Part shown: in pieces, positions 23,685 through 36,400 of the stretch
Layout of the letters: every line of letters starts with the position of its first letter
How positions within the stretch are numbered: the stretch's first letter is position 1
Origin: Podarcis raffonei
Taxonomy: Eukaryota; Chordata; Lepidosauria; Squamata; Lacertidae
NCBI RefSeq assembly: GCF_027172205.1
Contig: NC_070619.1
Location: 8,825,459 to 8,889,458 of the forward strand
Length of the DNA stretch: 64,000 nucleotides
Reading direction: 5' to 3'
Program-made: the position numbers and the translations under genes
The notes under the pieces: model-generated
What the model saw: only the letters and a program-made list of their open reading frames with translations
Database searches by the model: none
Told to the model about the DNA's origin: nothing

Positions 23685-26600
23685 TACTGTTACTACTACT
23701 ACTACTACCATTGCACTTCCCAAGTCCAGTCTCCCAATTGCATCTCTAGGCAGAGGAAGACTTCCACCAGTTTCAACAGGTATACTCTGAGGAAGGTGGT
23801 GCTGTGGTCTAAACCACTGAGCCTCTTGGGCTTGCCAGTCAGAAGGTCAGCAGTTCGAATCCCCGCAATGACGGGGTGAGCTCCCGTTGCTCTGTCCCAG
23901 CTCCTGCCAACCTAGCAGTTCGAAAGCATGCCAGTGCAAGTAGATAAATAGGTACCACTGCGGCAGGAAGGTAAACGGCATTTCCGTGCGCTCTGGTTTC
24001 CATCATGCGCCAGAAGCAGCTTAGTCCTGCTGGCCACACGACCCGGGAAGCTGTCTGTGGACAAACGCTTGGCCTGGAAGCAAGATGAGCGCCACAACCC
24101 CACAGTCGCCTTTGACTGGACTTAACCGTCCAGGGGTCCTTTACCTCTACCTTTCACTCTGAGGAAGACTAACGTTGGGGAGGGCCAATCCATTGCCTTC
24201 CTTCTGGGGCATCCCAGGAGTAGGACAAAATGCCGGTCACTAATAGGACCTGCCGTTAGAGGGTGGGGTGACTCCCTTTCCCATTCCTCTCTCCCCTCCC
24301 GGGGGATTCTGGGAAAACAAAATGGCGGCCAACACTAGGGGCGGCAAGCCACCAAAACTGGTTTCGGGGCTACTGCCGCAAGCCGTAGCCACCAAAGGAA
24401 TTGAAATAGAAGAGGAGAAACCTCCGGAAAACGTGGAAAACAACATTCATATGAATGAACAGGTAATGAAATGAATGTTGTTTTAACAAATGAATAATGC
24501 AATGTTCACATTGAAGAGTGGGGATGAAGAGGCTAATAGCAAACGTTGTTGCACCCTGATCTTTTCCGAAGGCCACCTGTTATGTACTGAGTTGAATAGG
24601 ATCCATAATGCAGCAGTCTGATTGGTCCTAGAACAATAGGATCCAGAAGGCAGCAGTCTGATTGGCCCTAGAACAATAGGATCCATAATGCAGCAGTCTG
24701 ATTGGTCCTAGAACAATAGGGTCCAGAATGCAGCAGTCTGATTGGTCCTAGAACAATAGGGTCCAGAATGCAGCAGTCTGACTGGTCCTAGAACAATAGG
24801 ATTCAAAATGCAGCAGTCTGATTGGTCTACAGGAGCTGCCCAATCCAGCTCCAGGTGGAAGTGAATCCGCAACCTGATTGGCCTACAGATGAATCCCGGA
24901 ATTAGCCAATCACGTGGGGCCCATTGCGTAAATAATGTATATAAAGCAGACATCCTGGGGGAACTTCCATTCCTCCTCACCACTATGAGCTGAATAAAGA
25001 GCATCAAATCCACTCTGACAACATCTCAGGGGAACGCAGGCTCTGTTTATTAATGCTTGTGCATGGACTCACAGCTGTCCATGGAGGCACAGGTCAAATC
25101 CGTGCCCAGGGCAGCTGTTTACCAGCTCCATCTGGTACGCAGGCTGAGGCCCTACCTGCCTGTGGACTGTCTTGCCAGAGTGGTGCATGCTCTGGTTATC
25201 TCCCGCTTGGACTACTGCCATGCACTCTACATGGGGCTACCTTTGAAGGTGACCCGGAAACTACAACTAATCCAGAACGCGGCAGCCAGACTGGTGACTG
25301 GGAGTGGCCTCCAGGACCACATAACACTGGTTCTGAGAGATCTGCATTGGCTCCCAGTACGTTTCCGAGCACAATTCAAAGTGTTGGTGCTGACCTTGAA
25401 AGCCCTAAACGGCCTCGGTCCAATATATCTGAAGGAGCGTCTCCACCCCCATCGTTCTGTCTGGACACTGAGGTCCAGCTCTGAGGGCCTTCTGGCGGTT
25501 CCCTTACTGCGAGAAGCCAAGTTACAGGGAACCAGGCAGAGGGCCTTCTCGGTGGTGGCGCCCGCCCTGTGGAACGCCCTCCCATCAGATGTCAAAGAGA
25601 AAAACAACTACCAGACTTTTAGAAGACATCTGAAGGCAGCCCTGTTTAGGGAAGCTTTTAATGTCTGATGTATTACAGTATTTTAATATTTTTCTGGAAG
25701 CCGCCCAGAGTGGCTGGGAAAGCCCAGTCCGATGGGTGGGGTATAAATAATAAATTATTATTGTTCTTGTTGTTTTGCATGCATGCCCATTCCTACAGTC
25801 CTTCCGGCACAGTTTTGTTTTGGGGCTACGATCGTCCTGCGTTTCATCCGTCCCAGATGCCTGTGCCTCTTCCCCGACTGCTCCCGCAGTTTGACACACA
25901 AACACACACACGGCAAAGCTTTCGAACCCCCACCTTACCGTATCACCCCCCGAAGCGAAGGAGATGGATTGCATGTGGTGGTTCGCGATGATCTGCGATG
26001 GAAAGAGACAGGCAGAAGTGGGTGGGAGGGAGGGAGAGGCGTTGAGAAGAGCTTGACAGACACGGAGGACAGAGAAGGTCATGGAGATGACTTAGACATC
26101 GCTCAGCGACTGGGTCGATAGAGCATTTGGAGAGAGAGAGAGAGGGAGGGACTGAGCAGATCAATCCGCACTCGAGTCTCTCAGGGGCAAAGCCTTCCTC
26201 GCAAACGTTGGGGTCGCCTAGGCCTCTTTCGGCACAGAACGGGGGACAGGACAACCTTGGGGCGGCGTGATACCCCCTAAAGGATTGGCGAGGTCTTCTC
26301 AGGGAGCGCCACTGCAATGGCGGCCAACACCACAGAGACAACCTGCCCTCTCTGATGTCACGGCACCTGGAACAAGCGGACATGTTCCATTTTGTCAGGG
26401 AACTGCCATGGGCTCAGGGGTGAGAGGGGAAAAGCCGGCTGGATTACAGACAACCCCCCAAAGATCGTGGGAAGCAGCTCCTCCTCAACGGAAGAGAGTA
26501 ACCACGCCTCCAGTGGAGAGGAGCTTCAGGGCTCAGAGGAGGCGAGGCGGTGCCAGGACACCTGGCCTGAGCAAAGCGGGGAGGAGAGAGGTCCTACGTT

Positions 26601-28428
26601 ACCCACGCCCTCCCTGCGCAGTAGGCTTCCGCACCGAGAGGGGAGGCGCAGACTGGGTGTCAAGAAACTACTCTGCTGGGGAAGGTTTAAGGACCGCCCA
26701 CTCACAGATTCTGCCAGTGGAGAGTGGCGCTCTGGACAGGAAAAGTTTACTTTGGCATCAAAAGCAAGGCTTCACAGCCGAGCAGGGAGGCATTTGCCTA
26801 CTTGCTCTCGAGCAACCCCTTGGTACCCTAACAGCAATTTGTGTAATCCATCCGGCTTTTCCCCTCTCGCCCCTGAGCCGATGGCCGTTCCCTGACACAT
26901 TTGGTTCCTCATTTCCCCAGTCTCCAATTCAGCTCTCGACATCAGTCTGAGATTTATTAATATTCCTTAAAGCCCTCGTGGAAATCCGCCAGCATTTTGG
27001 CACCCATTCCTCCGAACAGAGGCGTTTCTGTAGGCCTGCCGTTCTTCAAACTTGGAAGAGGACTCCGGACTACAACTACCATAATCCCTGAACCATTGGC
27101 ACGCGCTTCAGGTTACAAACTCCGCTAACCTAGAAGAGTTCCCTCGAGTTGAGAACTTTGCCCCAGGACGAGAACGGAAATCGTGTGCCAGTGGTGCAGC
27201 GGCAGCAAGAGACCCCATTAGCAAAAACACACCTCTAGTTAAGAACAGTTTCAGGTTAAGAACGGACCTCCGGAACGAATTAAGTCTGTAACTAGAGGTA
27301 CCACTGTATCTAAGGACGGCTGTGTTATTCTGGAAAGTGGCAATTCCATAAATGCAAACGAAATTGAATTCCCACCTTCCACAACCTTGCTTGGGCCAGC
27401 TTTGGTGACCATGGTCAAGGGCCAACACAGGCCAAGCCGTTGCCCTCCAATGACTCAGACTACAACTCCCATCAGCCCCAGCTCACACTAGGCCCGGCCA
27501 ATCCAGGAGCTGATCTACACCTGGAGGGAGGGGCTTAAGAACCTGTGTGCAGCTCACTTGGGCAGGATGGAAGGAGGTGCCCATTGGACTACCCTTCTCT
27601 CATCTTTCCCAATCTTAAACTTCAGTTCTCCACAGACTGAGGTTGAATCCTGACAAGACAGAAGCACTGTTTATGGGGGACAGGGGGCGGGCAGGTGGGG
27701 ATTCCCTGGTCCTGAATGGGGTAACTGTGCCCCTGAAGGACCAGGTGTGCAGCCTGGGAGTCATTTTGGACTCACCGCTGTCCATGGAGGCACAGGTCCA
27801 TTCTGTGTCCAGGGCAGCTCCACCTGGTACGCAGGATGAGACCCTCCCTGCCCGCAGACTGTCTGGCCAGAGTGGTGCATGCTCTGGTTATCTCCCACTT
27901 GGACTACTGCCATGCGCTCTATGTGGGGCTACCTTTGAAGGTGACCCGGAAACTGCAACTAATCCAGAATGCGGCAGCTAGACTGGGGACTGGGAGCGGC
28001 CGCCGAGACACATAACACCAGTTCTGAGAGATCTGCATTGGCTCCCAGTACCTTTCCAAGCACAATTCAAAGTGTTGGTGCTGACCTTGAAAGCCCTAAA
28101 CGGCCTCGGTCCTGTATACCTGAAGGAGCATCTCCACCCCCATCGTTCAGCCCGGACACCTGGGTCCATCTCTGAAGGCCTTCTGGCGGTTCCCTCATTG
28201 CGAGAAGTGAGGTTACAGGGAACCAGACAGAGGGCCTTCTCGGTAGTGGCACCCGCCCTACCTTCCTTCAGATGTGAAGGAAATAAGCAGCTATCCTATC
28301 TTTAAAAGACATCTGAAGGCAGCCCTGTTCAGGGAAGTTTTTAATATTTAACGCTGTATTGTTTTTAATACTTGATTGGGAGCCGCCCAGAGTGGCTGGG
28401 GAAACTCAGCCAAATGGGAGGGGTATAA

Positions 28429-28476
<48 letters not shown>

Positions 28477-31400
28477 TGCAGCCAATTGTATTTTTTGCTC
28501 TATAAGACTGACTTTTTCCCTCCTAAAAAGTAAGGGGAAATGTGTGTGCGTCTTATGGAGCGAATGCAGGCTGCGCAGCTATCCCAGAAGCCAGAACAGC
28601 AAGAGGGATTGCTGCTTTCGCTGCGCAGGGATCCCTCTTGCTGTTCTGGCTTCTGAGATTCAGAATATTTTTTCCCCTTGTTTTCCTCCTCCAAAAACTA
28701 GGTGCATCTTGTGGTCTGGTGCGTCTTATAGAGCGAAAAATACGGTAGTCCTTGTCAAAAGGTGTTCCCCCCCCCAAAAAAAGGCAATGAAATGGAAGTG
28801 TTTCTGACAATCAGCCTGTGCTGACATCATTACCTCAACACATTATCCTTGACTGACTAGACCAGGCAAGTCCATTTTGGGGGCTTGTGGCAGCTTATTT
28901 ATTGGGGTCAAATCCTAAAAAAAGGTCAACAACTTTGGTTGGCCCTCACACATTGTGGAGTTTGCCTCCTAGGATGGGACATAAGCAAAGGGTTAAAATA
29001 GATGTGATGTGATTGGCCAGTGAGAATGAAAGGGGGGAATAAAAGTTAGAGTGGGAGGTTTTGAAAATCAGTTGAAGTTGAGGTTTGAGAGTTGAAGAAG
29101 GAAGAGGGAGGTTTAGGTGTGGGTTGGTAGAGTTGTATTGTGAGAGAGTGAGAGGAATTGTTCGGTGGAGTCAGATAGATAGTTGGAATAATCAGTTTGG
29201 AGTTGTTAGGAACTAAGAATAAGAAACTGACAAGAGAAAAAATAACTGAAATCATAAGCTTGTTCCTGCATTTGAAAATAAACTCAATTATTTGTTTATG
29301 TTAACAACGGACTGGACTCCGTGTGCCCCCGTGAGATGCGGGGTGGTAGCAGCGGAAAAAGCAATCGCAGTGGTGGCACAGGGTCAACATCGCCACACAC
29401 ATGTTCACTTCATCAAATCTGGCCCTCTTTGAACTAGACCAAGCATGTGACCAGCTGACGAAGTTCTGTGACACCATCCGTTCAACTTGTGATCCCTGAT
29501 TGACTAGGACCACACCTATGACTAGCCCGGGAAACGTTGCCCTCACTCTAACTTGGCTTCCTTGACCCTCAGTGACATCACCCAATCACGGCAAGATCCC
29601 AGATTTTCTAGGAACACCCTGTGGCTCGTCCAGGAAGTCTTGCCCTTCCTCCACCTTTTGGCTTCGTTTGCCCACAGTGACATCACTATGTGAGCCCTGA
29701 TTGGCAAGGATCATGCCTGGGTGGTGGACACCTCTCAGCACCAGCCAAGACAAGGGCCCTCAACTGGGAATATTGGAATATTGAGGGGTATTCAGGGCTT
29801 ACCTGTCGGGTTGTAGGAATCATGAGATTCAGCCCGTCGATGGAGATGTTGACCGCTATACTAATGCCAGCGAAACGGAGATTGCTTTTGCCCAGAATTG
29901 AGAAGAGAGCTTTGTTAGGTGCCTGGGAGGAGAGAGGGAAGAGAGAGAGGGTCATGCCAAACAACTTGTGAAAACCCTCAGTCCTTTATGGCCATTTCCC
30001 CATCACAGCTGTCCATGGAGGCACAGGTCAATTCTGTGTCCAGGGCGGCTGTCTACCAACTCCATCTGGTACGCAGGATGAGACCCTCCCTGCCTGTGGA
30101 CTGTCTTGTCAGAGTGGTGCATGCTCTGGTTATCTCCCGCTTGGACTACTGCAATGTGCTCTACGTGGGGCTACCTTTGAAGGTGACCCGGAAGCTGCAA
30201 TTAATCCAGAATGCGGCGGCTAGACTGGGGACTGGGAGCGGCCGCCGAGACCATATAACACCGGTCCTGAAAGACCTACATTGGCTCCCAGGACATTTCC
30301 GAGCACGATTCAAAGTGTCGGTGCTGACCTTGAAAGCCCTAAACGGCCCAGTATCCCTGAAGGAGTGTCTCCACCTCCATTGTCCAGCCTGGACCGAGCG
30401 GTCCAGCTCTGAGGGCCTTCTGGTGGTTCCCTCCCTGTGAGATGTGAGATTACAGGGAACTAGGCAGAGGGCCTTCTCGGTGGTGGCGCCCGCCCTATGG
30501 AACACCCTCCCATCAGATGTCAAGGAAATAAACAACTACCTGGCTTTTAGAAGACATCTGAAGGCAGCCTTGTTTCGGGAAGTTTTTAATGTTTGATGTT
30601 TTATCATGTTTTTAATGTTCTGTTGGGAGCAGCCCAGAGTGGCTGGGGAAACCTGGCCAGATATAATATATTATTACTATTATTATGATTATTTCACACC
30701 GGAGTCTTTCCCAGTCCTACCCAGAAATGCCATCGGGGACTGAGCCTGGGTCCTTCTACATGCAAAGCATATGTTCTGCCACTGAGCTGTGGTCCAGTCC
30801 AAAATTACTGTTTTCTGCAATAATCTCATAGAGGCTGGAGCGGGTATCAAACACACCTTCTTCTTCCAGGTTCCTTTGACTCCCGGAACAGCTTCGTACA
30901 GTCTGTTGATGGCTTCCCTGGAAAAGGAAGAAACAATTCCAGAATATCAGTGACATATAATAAATGGCTCAGTGTTAGGCCCCTCTCAATCTAGTCAAGC
31001 TTGTGGACATCCATTGAAGCGCAATGCGGTAAGATTTTCCAACATATTTATATTGTATTGAACATTTTCAGCAGGGAAGATGCATGCCGGATAAAGGGAG
31101 TCCTTCTCTACACAGCGCAGAGCTAAACTGTGGAATTCCCTGACGCAGGGGATTATGAAAGAGGGTGATTAAATTCATGATCCCATCAAGCTGGCTGTTA
31201 ATTTTGTTGTCGTTTAGTCGTTTAGTAGTGTCCGCCTCTTCATGACCCCCTGGACCAGAGCACGCCAGGCACTCCTGTCTTCCACTGCCTCCCGCAGTTT
31301 GGTCAAACTCATGCTTGTAGCTTCGAGAACACTGTCCCACCATCTCGTCCTCTGTCGTCCCCTTCTCCTTGTGCCCTCCATCTTTCCCAACATCAGGGTC

Positions 31401-33430
31401 TTTTCCAGGGAGTCTTCTCTTCTCATGAGGTGGCCAATGTCTTGGAGCCTCAGCTTCAGGATCTGTCCTTCCAGTGAGCACTCAGGGCTGGTTTCCTTAA
31501 GAATGGATGCATTTGATCTTCTTGCAATCCATGGGACTCTCAAGAGTCTCCTCCAGCACCAGAATTCAGAAGCATCAATTCTTCGGCGATCAGCCTTCTT
31601 TATGGAGCTGTTAATTGGGGATGGCGAAATGAAGGCATCCTAAAAAGCAGAGACATCACCTTGCCAACAAAGGCCCATATAGTTCAAGCTATGGTTTTCC
31701 CAGTAGTGATGTATGGAAGTGAGAGCTGGACCATAAAGAAGGCTGATCGCCGAAGAATGGATGCTTTTGACTTGGGCCACCTCATGAGAAGAGAAGACTC
31801 CCTGGAAAAGACGAGATGGTGGGACAGTGTTCTCGAAGCTAAAGGTAAAGGTAAAGGGACCCCTGACCATTAGGTCCAGTCGTGACCAACTCTGGGGTTG
31901 CGGCACTCATCTCACTTTATTGGCCGAGGGAGCCAGTGTACAGCTTCCGGGTCATGTGGCCAGCAGGACTAAGCTGCTTCTGGCAAACCAGAGCTGTACA
32001 TGGAAACACCGTTTACCTTCCCGCCGCAGCGGTACCTATTTATCTATTTGCACTTTGACGTGCTATCAAACTGCTCGGTTGGCAGGAGCAGGGACTGAGC
32101 TCACCCCGTCACGGGGATTCGAACCGCCGACCTTCTGATCAGCAAGTCCTAGGCTCTGTGGTTTAACCCACAGCGCCACCCGCGTCCCTTCTGTTCTCGA
32201 AGATACCAGCATGAATTTGACCAAACTGCGGGAGGCAGTGGGAGACAGGAGTGCCTGGTGTGCTCTGGTCACGAAAAGTTGGACAGGACAAAACGACTAA
32301 ACAACAACAAAATGAAGGCAATTTGCAACGAGAGAGGCAGAGACTGTGTGGTGTTGGAGCAGAGGTTCGGGGAGGGAGAGAAAAAATGCTACAGAGGAAG
32401 ACCTCCCAGCAGTGGGGCATCTCCCAGCCTACCCCACACGCGCAGGAATCCCTATCGGAGCAATCCATTTCCAAGCAAACTTGCTGCCTCCGCATTCGGA
32501 CTCCAAAGTCATTGGGGTCGGAAGGTGGGAAAGGGGCAGTGTCTCTTCAATAATGCATGGCCCTCCTGCCCCACTGCGGAGATGCCTCCCTTCTCCAGTT
32601 ACCCACCATCGATCCGCACTTTGCACGGGCGAGAGAAGGGGGCTACCCCCTCGCCGTGGTTCCTCCTCCCTCCTCCTTCCTGTAGGGCTGATGTGTCAAG
32701 CTGTCCCCAGGGCGGTCCTCATCCCTGACATGAGTGCGTACGGAAGATCCTGGCTGCTGCATCAGGGCAAAGACCATAGCTGTCAACGTTTCCCTTTTTT
32801 TAAGGGAAATTCCCTTATTCCAAACAGGATTCCTTGCAAGAAAAGGGAAAAGTTGACAGCTATGGCAAAGACACAACGCAGGCCTCCCATCCGCATTGGA
32901 GTTTAAAGCAGAACCACCCCACTTTAACCCTCTGCAACCACACCAAAGATTGAAAGCAGCACTAAAAAGGTAAAGGACCCCTGACAGTTAAGTCCGGCTG
33001 CGAACGACTCTGGGGTTGCGGCGCTCATCTTGCTTTACAGGCCGAAGGAGCCAACGTTTGTCCGCAGACGGTTTTTCTGGGTCATGTGGCCAGCAGGACT
33101 AAGCCGCTTCTGGCGAACCAGAGCAACGCACGGAAACGCCGTTTACCTTCCCGCTGGAGCGGTACCTATTTATCTACTTGCACTTTGACGTGCTTTCGAA
33201 CTGCTAGGTGGGCAGGAGCAGGGACCGAGCAACAGGAGCTCACCCCGTCACGGGGATATGAACCGCCGACCTTCTGATTGGCAAGCCCAAGAGGCTCAGT
33301 GGTTTAGACCACAGGGCCACTATGCCAAGTTAAATAGTCATGTCCCCACTCCCGAATCCTTGGAGCTGCTGTTTGTTAAGAGTTCTGAGACACACACCCC
33401 ATTCTCCCCCACTCCATGGAGCACTTTAAT

Positions 33431-33466
<36 letters not shown>

Positions 33467-36400
33467 TATTAACAACTGAATGCATATACCGCCCTTGCCG
33501 ACATCACCTTGCCGACAAAGGTCCGTATAGTAAAAGCTATGGTTTTCCCAGTAGTGATGTATGGAAGTGAGAGCTGGACCATCAAGAAGGCTGATCGCCA
33601 AAGAATGGATGCTTTTGAATTCTGGTGCTGGAGGAGACTCTTGAGAGTCCCATGGACTGCAAGAAGATCAAACCTCTCCATTCTGAAGGAAATCAGCCCT
33701 GAGTGCTCAAGGGAAGGACAGATCCTGAAGCTGAGGCTCCAAGACTTTGGCCACCTCAGGAGAAGAGAAGACTCCCTGGAAAAGACCCTGATGTTGGGAA
33801 AGATGGAGGGCACAAGGAGAAGGGGACGACAGAGGACGAGATGGTGGGACAGTGTTCTTGAAGGTGCCAACATGAGTTTGACCAAACTGCGAGAGGCAGT
33901 GGAAGACAGGAGGGCCTGGCGTGCTCTGGTCCAGGGGGTCACGAAGAGTCAGACACGACTAAACGACTAAACAATATACCGCCCTATACCCTGTCATCTC
34001 TAACTTCCCCCCAGCCAACCCTGTCCTGATCAAATTGGGGTTTGATGACACTTACTTGGTAACTTGCGTCCGGGTGTTGAAATCTAGGGACCTCATCGAC
34101 CGCAGGATCTCGATGCATCCCATGTACTGAAAAAGCAGAGAAGGGGCATCAGCAAAGGTGAAGCAGTCCAACTCTGACTTCTGCAACTCTCGCACTGCAG
34201 GGGGTTGCATTAAGTGGCCCTTGGGGTCCCTTAAGAGCACAAGAAGGACCTTTTGGATCATCTGAAGGAGCGTCTCCACCCCCATCGTTCTGCCCTGACG
34301 CTGAGGTCCAGCGCCGAGGGCCTTCTGGTGGTTCCCTCACTGCGAGAAGCCAAGTTACAGGGAACCAGGCAGAGGGCCTTCTCGGTAGTGGCACCCACCC
34401 TGTGGAACGTCCTCCCACCAGATGTCAAAGAGAACAACAACTACCAGACTTTTAGAAGACATCTGAAGGCAGTCCTGTTTAGGGAAGCTTTTAATGTTTG
34501 ATGTATTAGAGTATTTTAATTTTTTGTTTTTTGGAAGCCGCCCAGAGTGGCTGGGGAAGCCCAGCCAGATGGGCGGGGTATAAATTATTATTTTTTTATT
34601 ATTATCCTGCCCGGTATCCTGGTCTCACAGTGGCCGACCAGGGAAACCAGAAATCAGGATTCGAATCCAAGACCAACGTGCTCGGCTCCTGTGGCTTTGG
34701 CAGGTGCCATTCTGAAGGACTGCTGCTTCGGCTATAACTATATCCATCCCCTTTTAAAGTCATCCATGGCTGGCGGCCATTGCTGGCTCCTGTGGGAAGG
34801 AGTTCCACAGGTTAACCGCGCACTATGTGAAGAAGGGCTTCCGTTTATCACTCCCAAATCTTCCACTTTTCGATCGTAATTCAGTAATATTTGAATTAAG
34901 AGGATAGGGGGGAAACACATCCGTTTAGATGGAGATTAAATGAAGGGCTTTTAGATAATCAAAATGTTTTACGAAAAGCAGAAAAAAAGCCCTGAGGGAT
35001 GGTTTTGAATTAAATTTAAATCGAGAGATAGAAAGAAAGACGGTTTGGGATGCTAAGGTAAAGGTAAAGGGACCCCTGACCATTAGGTCCAGTCGTGACC
35101 GACTCTGGGGTTGCGGCGCTCATCTCGCTTTACTGGCCAAGGGAGCTGGCATACAGCTTCCAGGTCATGTGGCCAGCAGGACTAAGCCACTTCTGGCGAA
35201 CCAGAGCAGCACACGGAAACGCCGTTTACCTTCCCGCCAGAGTGGTACCTATTTATCTGCTTGCACTTTGACGTGCTTTCAAACTGCTAGGTTGGCAGGA
35301 GCAGGGACCGAGCAACGGGAGCTCACCCCATCACGGGGATTCGAACCGCCGACCTTCTGATCGGCAAATCCTAGGCTCTGCGGTTTAACCCACAGCACCA
35401 CCCGCGTCCCTTTTGGGATGCTAGTAAAGCAGTAATGAGAGGTTTCAAAATTGTATAGATTTCTATACCTCTCAATCTCTCTCTCTCTTTCTCTCACTTA
35501 CACATTCTTTGACTGAAGAAGGGCCCTGCTAAATTTGAAAATCTGCAAATTTCAGAGGATAGCCGTGGTTTGTTCCACACATTGTTTGGGGAAGCATCCA
35601 TCAGGTAGGTTCTCCTCAAACCATGAGTGGAATCAGAATTATTCCCTATCCTTCCTTGTCTGCGGCTAAATTCTGCTACTGACAAAACCCATTGACCTTA
35701 ACGGACATGACTAACTCAGGCCCATCAATTCCATTGAGTTTACTCTGAGAAAAATTTAGCTACACACACCTCGTTCTGCTCTCCTCTGATTTACTCCCCT
35801 TGGGACCTCTCCCAGCCCCCCCCAAAAAGGCTATTTGCCTTAGGAGACTATTCTAGAAGAATAACAACCACCATCTCCCTGATCTCAGTCTCAGTCAGTT
35901 TTATTGCACATAGCCAAAGGCTGCCGCAATGTACACAGAATTATTTGACAAATCTCCCTAATCTGAAACCAGGAAATAGAACTTGAGAATAGGAATGGAA
36001 GGAGCCATCCCTTTCGGCCTTCCCTGCTTCTCATTTTTGCATTCTTATTTTCAGTTCTTCAGATTTTGTGGCAATTTGCAGTTTATTTCTCAACTGGCGG
36101 GGGCGGGGAACCCTCATGAAAATTCTATAGCGTTTCAGTGCAAATTCCTTCCGACAAACACATTTTTATATTATGCGCATGCCCTTTTGCAAATCAGTCC
36201 CCCCCCTTTTATATAATGCATATTAGGATGTTGCTTTCACAAGTGTGAAAAGATGCCCATTTTGCCCAAACAAATGCAATTTTTTTTCGTCAACGAGGCT
36301 TGCGTCGCAAAATTCGTAGAAGTGCGAATTTTGAAAGGTAGCTGTGGATGGGTTCGCATGGTGTTCGGGAAAGTGAGGGTTTGACGGGAGCAAAGAATCA

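Noticed and set aside
26267-26950. 227- and 167-codon plus ORFs
   Set aside because: Both lie on a GC-rich solo LTR with clear target duplications.
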